NCBI RefSeq assembly: GCF_039536245.1
Contig: NZ_BAAAYN010000024.1
Span: forward strand, 94,417-131,495
Reading direction: 5' to 3'
From: Cryptosporangium minutisporangium
Lineage (GTDB): Bacteria > Actinomycetota > Actinomycetes > Mycobacteriales > Cryptosporangiaceae
Length of the DNA: 37,079 nt
In this document: piece by piece, positions 30,992 to 37,079 of the stretch
Position numbering within the stretch: position 1 is the stretch's first letter
How the letters are laid out: every line of letters begins with the position of its first letter
Notes under the pieces: model-generated
Seen by the model: the letters and a program-made list of their open reading frames with translations, nothing else
Databases searched by the model: none
Told to the model about the DNA's origin: nothing
Program-made: the position numbers and the translations under genes

Positions 30992-32034
30992 CCGTTCCGA
31001 TCCCCCGTGAGCTCGACGAGCTGCTCTCGCCGGAGTGGCTCACCGCCGCACTCGGGCGCCGGTTCCCGGGTGTCGTCGTCACCGCCGCCGTCCCGGGGCC
31101 GGTGATCAGTCGGGTCGCGACCAACGCCCGGTTCCGGATCGAGTGCGCGGGCGGCGTACCGGACGGCCTCTCCTCCGATCTCTGCGCCAAGGGATACTTC
31201 TCCGACGCCGGCCGCGCCTTCCGGCACGCCGGGATCCCGGAGGCCGGTTTCTATCGGGACGTCGCGGCCTACGCCGGCGTCCGCACGCTGCACAGCGTCT
31301 ACGCGGACGTCGATCCCGCGGACGGCTACGGCGTGGTGATCACCCACGACGTGATCGCCGAGGGCGGTACGTTCCTCGACGCGCTCAGCGAGTACACCCC
31401 CGACCAGGCCGCCGAGAGCCTCGCGCAGCTGGCCGCGCTGCACGCAAGCACCTGGGGTGATTCCCGGCTCGCCGGCCTCCGCTGGCTGGCACCGCGGCTC
31501 CGCAGCTACCTGCAGCTGCGCGGCGTCACCGAGATCCGGGACAACTTCGCCGGGCCGATCGGCGCGGGCGTTCCGGCCGAGGTGCGCGACGCCGACCGGC
31601 TCGTCCGGGCGTATCGGGCGCTCGCCGACGAGGCGTCCGGCTCGGCGCCCTGGTCGGTCATCCACGGCGACGCCCACGTCGGCAACGTCTACCTCGACCG
31701 CGCCGGCTGCCCCGCGTTCCTCGACTGGCAACTGGTGCAGCGCGGGCCGTGGTACCTCGACGTGGGCTATCACCTCGCGTCCGCGCTGACCGTCGACGAC
31801 CGGAGGCGGACCGAGCGGGACCTGGTCCGGCACTACCTCGACCGGCTCCGCGCGGGCGGCGTCGAGACGCCGTCCGAGGCGGACGCGTGGCGCGGGATCC
31901 GGCGCGGCTTCGTCCACGGCTTCTACCTGTGGGGCATCACGCTCAAGGTCGACCCGGCGGTGACCAGCGTCCTGCTGACCCGCCTCGGCACAGCGGCCGC
32001 CGACCACGACGCGTTCGGGACGCTCATTCCCTGA
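30988..32034 (+). CDS. APH/EcKinase-like phosphotransferase (second copy)
   Basis: A 348-residue kinase fold with catalytic VIHGDAHVGNVYLDRAG and Mg-binding FLDWQLVQRGPWYLDVGYHL. The N-terminal lobe keeps DLCAKGYFSDAGRAF, with the nucleotide lysine. It is only distantly similar to the copy at 9557. ATG 30988 overlaps the P450 stop as ATGA, so hydroxylase and kinase are made together; phosphorylation of the P450 product or of a related alcohol is a reasonable guess. Nothing points to antibiotic resistance. Confidence 0.8.
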   Translation: MTVPIPRELDELLSPEWLTAALGRRFPGVVVTAAVPGPVISRVATNARFRIECAGGVPDGLSSDLCAKGYFSDAGRAFRHAGIPEAGFYRDVAAYAGVRTLHSVYADVDPADGYGVVITHDVIAEGGTFLDALSEYTPDQAAESLAQLAALHASTWGDSRLAGLRWLAPRLRSYLQLRGVTEIRDNFAGPIGAGVPAEVRDADRLVRAYRALADEASGSAPWSVIHGDAHVGNVYLDRAGCPAFLDWQLVQRGPWYLDVGYHLASALTVDDRRRTERDLVRHYLDRLRAGGVETPSEADAWRGIRRGFVHGFYLWGITLKVDPAVTSVLLTRLGTAAADHDAFGTLIP

Positions 32035-32070
32035 TCACGCGCTCACCAGCCACGACTGCGAGGAGGCAGC

Positions 32071-32871
32071 GTGTCCGATGACGATGCGGAACACGAGAGA
32101 TCGCCGGTGCTCCGGCTGCGGGACGTCACGGTTCGCTTCGGTGGCGTCGTCGCGCTCGACGCGGTGGACCTCGACCTGTCCCCCGGCGAGACGCTCGGCA
32201 TCATCGGTCCGAACGGCGCCGGCAAAACCACGCTGTTCGACGTGGTGTCCGGGCTCCGCGCGCCCGCGACCGGCACGGTGGAGTTCGCCGGTGACGACAT
32301 CACCCGCCGCTCCCCCGCCACCCGCGCCCGGCTCGGGCTGCGCCGGACCTACCAGGCGACGCAGGTGTTCGGCTGGCTGTCGGTGGAGGACAACGTCCTG
32401 ACCGCGCTGGAGTGGCGCGGCGGAGGCGGTGGGTTCGTCAGCGACCTGCTCCGGTTACCGGCGCGGCAGCAGCGGGAGCGGAGCCGGCGCGAGCGCGTCC
32501 GCGAGGTACTCGACCTCTGCGGTATCAGCGAGTACGCCGCCCGGAACGCCGGAGGCCTACCACTCGGTGTCGCCCGTCTGGTGGAGCTGGCTCGGGCGAT
32601 CGTCGATCCGCCCGCGGTGTTACTGCTCGACGAGTCGACCTCCGGCATGGACGCCGACCAGGCCGCGATCCTGATCAGCCGGATCGAGGCGGTCGGACGC
32701 GAGACCGGCTGCGCGATGCTCCTGATCGAACACGACATGGAGTTCATCGTCGGGCGCTGCGACCGGATCGCCGTCCTGGACTCCGGTCGCCTGCTCGCGC
32801 AGGGCACGCCCGCGGAGATCCAGGCGAATCCGGACGTCCGCCGCGCCTACCTCGGCGAGGTGGCCGCGTGA
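32071..32871 (+). CDS. livG: Branched-chain-type ABC transporter ATP-binding protein (LivG)
   Basis: A 266-residue ATPase of the LivG subfamily: Walker A GPNGAGKTT, the family-specific RRTYQATQVF Q-loop region, a shortened signature in GGLPLGVARLVELARAI, where the canonical LSGGQ reads LPLGV, Walker B VLLLDESTSGMD and the H-loop IEHDMEF. The altered signature is common in LivG but noticeable here. GTG 32071 follows AGGAGG. Its stop overlaps the start of the fused transporter gene (GTGA). Likely cargo is the substrate of the surrounding pathway rather than leucine. Confidence 0.9.
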   Translation: MSDDDAEHERSPVLRLRDVTVRFGGVVALDAVDLDLSPGETLGIIGPNGAGKTTLFDVVSGLRAPATGTVEFAGDDITRRSPATRARLGLRRTYQATQVFGWLSVEDNVLTALEWRGGGGGFVSDLLRLPARQQRERSRRERVREVLDLCGISEYAARNAGGLPLGVARLVELARAIVDPPAVLLLDESTSGMDADQAAILISRIEAVGRETGCAMLLIEHDMEFIVGRCDRIAVLDSGRLLAQGTPAEIQANPDVRRAYLGEVAA

Positions 32872-35741
32872 TCGAGCTCCTCGCGCTCGTCGTGTCGGGT
32901 GCGGTGACCGGTGCGCTCTTCGCGATCATGGCGTCCGGCATCGTGCTGACCTACCAGTCGTCCGGCACGCTCAACTTCGCCCACGGCGCGATCGCGTTCG
33001 TCACCGCGTACCTCTTCTACCAGCTCAACACCGGGCTGGGCGTGCCGCGGTGGGCGGCGTTCGTGATCTGCGTGCTGCTGTTCGCGCCCGGCCTCGGCAT
33101 CCTCCTCAACCGCCTGTTGTTCCGACGCCTGGCCACCGCGCCGGTCTACGCCCGCATCGTCGGCACGATCGGCATCTACGTCGCCCTCCCCGCGCTGGCG
33201 CAGTTCGTCGTCAAGCAGATCAACGAACACGGCGGCACGCTCCCGACCACGGACAACGTGTACGAGACGCCGGGCCTGGGCCCGGTGCCCGCCGAACGGT
33301 GGACGCTCTTCACCGGCGTCGTGCTCGACACCGACCAGATCGCGGTGCTGGTGGTGGCGGCGCTGACCGCCGCCGGTTTGTGGTTGCTGATGAACCGCAC
33401 TCGGATCGGCTTGGCGATGCGGGCCGACGTCGACCGCCGCGAACTGGCGATCCTGCGCGGCATCGACACCGCACGCGTCTCCGATACCGCCTGGGCGGTC
33501 AGCAGCGGGCTGGCCGGGCTCGGCGGCGTCCTGATCAGCCCGTTGTTCGGGCTCGGCGACACCCTCTACACCCTGCTCGTGCTGGGCTCGCTCGGCGCGG
33601 TCGTGCTGGCCCGGTTCCGGTCGATTCCGCTGGCGCTGCTCGGCGGACTGTTGCTGGGCGTCGTCGCGAACCTGGTGGCGGGGTACGCGGATCGGGTGCT
33701 GCCGGACGTCATCGCCGGTCTCTCGGGGCTGCGCTCGGCCGTGCCCTACCTGCTGACGCTCATCGGCCTGCTGATCCTGGCGCGGCGGCAAGGGCGGCTC
33801 GGTGGGCTGTCCGCGCGGGAGAGTCCCCCACCCGATCACCGCGACGATCTGCCGGTCTGGCGTCGCCGACTGCCCTGGCTGGTCGTCGTCGCCGCGTTGT
33901 TGGTGTTCGGATTGTTCCTGGCGTCGCCGCTGTGGCAGAACCTGCTCGCGCTGGGCGCGGTGTTCGCCGTCATCTATCTGTCGTTCGTCGTGGTCACCGG
34001 GATGGGCGGCATGGTGAGCCTGGCTCAGGCCATGTTCGTGACCACCGGGGCCTTCCTCACCGGCTGGCTCTTCAACCACCAGTTCCCGGTCGGAGTCCTC
34101 GGCGTCCTGCCCGACGGCTACCTCCACGAGATCCCGATCGTCGTGCTCTCCGCCGTGGTCGCCGGGTCGGTCGGCGCCCTCATCGCGTTGCCGATCCGCC
34201 GCCTCGGTGCCCTGGCACTGGCGCTGGCGACCCTCTCCCTGGCGTTCGTCGCCGACCTGCTGGTGTTCAAGGTCGACGCGATCCGCAATACCACCGCCGG
34301 GTGGACGGTCACGGCGGGGTCGCTCGGACCGGTGGACTTCTCGGACCAGCGCGTCATGTTCGTCGCGGTACTCGTCCTCTTCGGCGGACTCACCTGGACG
34401 ATCACGAACCTGCAGCACTCGGCGTCTGGCCGGGTGATCTACGCGGCACGCAGCTCGGACATCGCCGCCCGCACGGTCGGCCTGGCTCCGGACCGGACAC
34501 GGGTCCTCACGTTCGCCTTCTCGGCGGCGATCGCCGGGCTCGGCGGGTCGCTCTACGTTCTCCAGGCCGGCTCGTTCACCGACAGCACCACGCCGCCGAT
34601 CGCCGGGCTGATCTGGCTCGTCACGATCGCGACCCTGGGGGTACGGCGCCCGGCGGGCGCGCTGCTGGCCGGATTCCTCACCGCGGCCGGGAGCGAGTTG
34701 CTCGTGGCGCTGTTCGGCTGGACCGAGGGCGCGGAGTCGTTCGTCGGGGATCCCGAGTTCCTCGCGGCCCTGCTGGGTCTGGGCGCCATCGGACTGGCGC
34801 AGAACCCGGACGGCGCGCTCGCGCTCAGCGGCGCCCACCGACGCGAACGCAAGGCACGCCGGGAGCGGCGGTTGCGGCCGGCCACCACGGATGAGGTGGC
34901 CGCATCGGTGTCGCTCTCCGACCCTCCGCGGACGCCGCCCACGCTCGCGGCGGCGCCCGTCTCGCCCGCACCGGCGGGGACCACCGGGCCGGTTCCGGAG
35001 CCGGGAGCCGCGGCACCCGCACTGCGGCTGCACGACGTCCACGCCGGCTACGACGGGCGCGAGGTCTTGCACGGCGTCGACCTGACGCTCACCGCGGGAC
35101 GCGTCGTCGCGCTGGTCGGGCCGAACGGCGTCGGCAAGACCACGCTCTGCAACGTCGCCGGAGGCCTCGTCGTGCCGACGTCCGGCGCGATCGACGTCGC
35201 GGGCTCCGACGTCACCGGCGAGCCGGCCTTCCGCCGCAGCGCGCGGGGCATCTTCGTCGCCCCCGAGGGGCGGGGCATCTTCCCCGGCCTCACCGTCGAG
35301 GAGAACCTGGCGATCCGGATGCGTAGCGCGGAGCTTCGGACGGCCGCCTACGACCGGCTCCCGGCGCTCCGGAACCGCCGCGGGGTCCGCGCCGGCGCGC
35401 TCTCCGGCGGCGAACAGCAGATGCTGGCGCTGGCGCCAGCGCTGGTCAGCCCGCCGTCCGTGCTCCTCGCGGACGAACCGACGCTCGGCCTCGCACCGAA
35501 GGTGGCCGAGCAGATCTTCGCGGCCATCGTCGAGCTGCGGGAGCAGGGCACCGCGATCCTCCTGATCCAGGAGCGGGCCGCCGAGGCCCTCCGGCTGGCG
35601 GACGAGGTCGTGCTGATGGCGCCCGGCCGCGTCGTCTGGACCGGTCCTCGCTCGGAGATCGACCTCGACCGGATCGCCGAGGACTACCTGGCGGTCCGCG
35701 CTGCCACGGTGACCCCCACGAATCCCGTGCCCGCCGAGTGA
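32868..35741 (+). CDS. Fused LivH-LivM-LivF transporter (two permeases and an ATPase in one chain)
   Basis: A single 957-residue reading frame. Residues 1 to about 310 are a LivH permease (GALFAIMASGIVLTYQSSGT, NFAHGAIAF). About 330-650 are a LivM permease (FVVVTGMGGMVSLAQAMF, then AARSSDIAARTVGLAPDRTR, its EAA-like loop). A basic, then proline/alanine-rich linker spans about 660-715. About 717-950 are a LivF ATPase with GPNGVGKTT (near 750), LSGGEQQM (near 844), VLLADEPTLGLAP (near 864) and LLIQERAAEAL. No frameshift is needed. GTG 32868 overlaps the livG stop. With livG and the lipoprotein at 35771 it completes a branched-chain-type importer. Confidence 0.9.
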   Translation: MIELLALVVSGAVTGALFAIMASGIVLTYQSSGTLNFAHGAIAFVTAYLFYQLNTGLGVPRWAAFVICVLLFAPGLGILLNRLLFRRLATAPVYARIVGTIGIYVALPALAQFVVKQINEHGGTLPTTDNVYETPGLGPVPAERWTLFTGVVLDTDQIAVLVVAALTAAGLWLLMNRTRIGLAMRADVDRRELAILRGIDTARVSDTAWAVSSGLAGLGGVLISPLFGLGDTLYTLLVLGSLGAVVLARFRSIPLALLGGLLLGVVANLVAGYADRVLPDVIAGLSGLRSAVPYLLTLIGLLILARRQGRLGGLSARESPPPDHRDDLPVWRRRLPWLVVVAALLVFGLFLASPLWQNLLALGAVFAVIYLSFVVVTGMGGMVSLAQAMFVTTGAFLTGWLFNHQFPVGVLGVLPDGYLHEIPIVVLSAVVAGSVGALIALPIRRLGALALALATLSLAFVADLLVFKVDAIRNTTAGWTVTAGSLGPVDFSDQRVMFVAVLVLFGGLTWTITNLQHSASGRVIYAARSSDIAARTVGLAPDRTRVLTFAFSAAIAGLGGSLYVLQAGSFTDSTTPPIAGLIWLVTIATLGVRRPAGALLAGFLTAAGSELLVALFGWTEGAESFVGDPEFLAALLGLGAIGLAQNPDGALALSGAHRRERKARRERRLRPATTDEVAASVSLSDPPRTPPTLAAAPVSPAPAGTTGPVPEPGAAAPALRLHDVHAGYDGREVLHGVDLTLTAGRVVALVGPNGVGKTTLCNVAGGLVVPTSGAIDVAGSDVTGEPAFRRSARGIFVAPEGRGIFPGLTVEENLAIRMRSAELRTAAYDRLPALRNRRGVRAGALSGGEQQMLALAPALVSPPSVLLADEPTLGLAPKVAEQIFAAIVELREQGTAILLIQERAAEALRLADEVVLMAPGRVVWTGPRSEIDLDRIAEDYLAVRAATVTPTNPVPAE

Positions 35742-35770
35742 AACCCCCGTACATCGAACAAGGGAGTCCG

Positions 35771-37057
35771 ATGGCACCGACACGCACGATGGCACCCAGC
35801 GGAAGATGGCGCCGAGCCGGAGGGCGCGCGCTGTGCGCCGCCGTCACCGTGGCGGCCGTACTGGCCGGCTGCACCTCGACCTCCACCGACGGTCGCCGCG
35901 ACACCGACAAGGCGGTCGTCGGCGACGACTCGGCCGGCCTGAGCGACACCGAGATCCACGTCGGTGTGGTGGTGGGCAACAAGCAGTTCGCCGACGCGGC
36001 CGTCGGTATCCAGGCCCGGTTCCAGCAGGCCAACGACGCCGGCGGGGTCCACGGCCGGAAGATCGTCGTCGACAAGGTCGCCGACGACGGCGGGACCGCC
36101 GCCTCCGCGGTCACCGCGGTACGGTCGCTGGTCCAGCAGGACGGGGTCTTCGCGCTGGTGACGACGTCGAGCTTCCTCGCGAACACCAAGCCGTTCATCG
36201 AACAGCAGGGGGTGCCGACGTTCGGATTCGGATTCGACGACGCCTGGTGCAACAGCGACTACACGTTCGCCTACAACGGCTGCCCCGCGGGCACCACGGC
36301 GCACACCTCGAACATCGCCCACTTCGTCGGCCAGCTCTTCCCGGACAAGACCGTCAAGGGCCACACGATCGCGGTCGTCGGCGACGACGGCGCGTCGTCG
36401 ATGCGGACCGCACGCCTCTACGCGAGCGTCATCAAGGCCCAGGGCGGCAACCTCGTCCTGACGCAGAACACGATGCCGGGAGCGACGTCTGCGCCGGTCT
36501 CGGACTACACCCCGTACGCCACCGAGGTGATGCGCAGCGCCGGCGGCAAAGCGCCCGAGTACGTCATGACGATCACAACGGCGCAGAACACGCTCGGTAT
36601 GACCAAGGCGCTGCTCGGCGCCGGCTACCGCGGCATCCGCCAGGACTTCACGATGTACGACCCGCGCCTGGTCCGGGCGGCGGCCGGTGGCAACGAGCTG
36701 ATGTCGATGCAGCCGTGGGAGGTCGACACGCCCCGGATGAAGGAGTCGATCGCGGCGATCCGGGCCGTGAAGGCGGATCAGCGGCTGACGCTTCCGCTCG
36801 GGTACGGCTACTGGTCGGCCGACATGTTCGTGAAGATGCTGGAGAAGGCCGGTAAGGACCTGTCCCGCAGTTCACTGGTGACGATGCTCAACGACGACTT
36901 CAGCATGGTCGACGGTGAAGGGGTCGGGAAGCTGGAGTTCCCGCGGATGCACGGCGAGTCGGCCGGCTGCCTCGCCTGGGTCAGCAGCGACGGGAAGAAG
37001 TACACGGTGCGGGCGAAGCTGTCCTGCGTCGAGCTGATCGACAACCCCGTGGCCTGA
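35771..37057 (+). CDS. LivK-type substrate-binding lipoprotein
   Basis: A 428-residue type I periplasmic-binding-fold protein with a lipoprotein signal: basic GRWRRAGGRAL, a hydrophobic core and the lipobox LAGC with C34. The mature part begins with IHVGVVVGNKQFADAAVGIQ and contains IVVDKVADDGGTAASAVTAV and GHTIAVVGDDGASSMRTARL. ATG 35771 is preferred because AGGGAG lies four bases upstream; an in-frame GTG at 35738 that overlaps the fused transporter stop would put 11 extra residues before the signal peptide. It delivers the ligand to the LivG/LivHMF importer. Sequence after the stop is too short to judge for a terminator. Confidence 0.9.
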   Translation: MAPTRTMAPSGRWRRAGGRALCAAVTVAAVLAGCTSTSTDGRRDTDKAVVGDDSAGLSDTEIHVGVVVGNKQFADAAVGIQARFQQANDAGGVHGRKIVVDKVADDGGTAASAVTAVRSLVQQDGVFALVTTSSFLANTKPFIEQQGVPTFGFGFDDAWCNSDYTFAYNGCPAGTTAHTSNIAHFVGQLFPDKTVKGHTIAVVGDDGASSMRTARLYASVIKAQGGNLVLTQNTMPGATSAPVSDYTPYATEVMRSAGGKAPEYVMTITTAQNTLGMTKALLGAGYRGIRQDFTMYDPRLVRAAAGGNELMSMQPWEVDTPRMKESIAAIRAVKADQRLTLPLGYGYWSADMFVKMLEKAGKDLSRSSLVTMLNDDFSMVDGEGVGKLEFPRMHGESAGCLAWVSSDGKKYTVRAKLSCVELIDNPVA

Positions 37058-37079
37058 GCGACGCGACGCCCGGGGGGGA

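Noticed and set aside
32847-35795. A 982-codon open frame on the minus strand across the fused transporter
   Set aside because: It is a low-complexity shadow (long runs of R, Q, E, D and G) of the plus-strand LivHMF gene, with no recognisable motif or ribosome site.
1-37079. Mobile elements, integrase, attachment sites, tRNA genes or CRISPR arrays
   Set aside because: No transposase or integrase motif, no terminal inverted repeats flanking a cargo, no tRNA-like fold and no regularly spaced repeats were found by eye.

Overview
This is a high-GC, gene-dense window (about 97% coding, GTG starts common, many ATGA/GTGA/TGATG overlaps) typical of an actinomycete chromosome, perhaps of the Cryptosporangium/Frankia/Pseudonocardia kind; the genus is an inference from style only. 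No tRNA, rRNA, insertion sequence, integrase or CRISPR was seen, and no gene-free stretch exceeds 300 bases. The content is almost wholly catabolic: three cytochromes P450, a [3Fe-4S] ferredoxin, two acyl-CoA-dehydrogenase-fold flavoproteins, SDRs, ADH, ALDH, acyl-CoA ligase, CoA transferase, a thiolase-fold/DUF35 pair, ring-cleavage enzymes and two ABC importers.

Layout. (1) 1-5353: an acyl-CoA dehydrogenase (cut by the window edge) and a LysR regulator on the minus strand; diverging from the LysR gene is a three-gene aromatic operon (flavin hydroxylase, extradiol dioxygenase, C-C bond alpha/beta-hydrolase). A 19-bp-arm hairpin at 5361-5414 closes it. (2) 5426-10699: a P450-ADH operon (minus) diverges from an acyl-CoA ligase-kinase operon (plus); between them lie two near-identical palindromic operators, each inside the -35/-10 spacer of one of the two promoters. 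(3) 10641-16153: a minus-strand block with an FAD dehydrogenase (KstD/fumarate-reductase fold), P450, 3-hydroxyisobutyrate-dehydrogenase-type reductase, CMD-like protein, TetR regulator and SDR; AGAAC/GTTCT palindromes sit at its promoters. (4) 16261-20460: a sulfur-acquisition module, an SfnB-type flavoprotein behind a 16-codon leader peptide, divergent from a MetQNI-type ABC importer. These four proteins (1290 residues) have no cysteine and only eight methionines. (5) 20539-21933: a tandem universal stress protein facing the C-terminal remnant of an Acg-type nitroreductase with a DosR-like box upstream. (6) 22001-25527 (minus): CaiB-type CoA transferase, thiolase-fold protein, DUF35 protein and GntR regulator. 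(7) 25607-37057 (plus): amidohydrolase, ALDH, ferredoxin, SDR, deazaflavin-type nitroreductase, P450, kinase, then a branched-chain-type ABC importer in which both permeases and one ATPase are fused into a single 957-residue protein, followed by its lipoprotein binding protein.

Read together, regions 6-7 look like an uptake-and-degradation system for a hydrophobic or CoA-activated substrate (steroid, terpenoid or aromatic side chain): import, P450 hydroxylation, oxidation by SDR/ALDH, CoA transfer and a retro-aldol or thiolytic chain cut. The exact substrate cannot be read from sequence. The most distinctive observation is the sulfur-sparing composition of region 4 together with its leader peptide and the loss of the lipobox cysteine in the binding protein.
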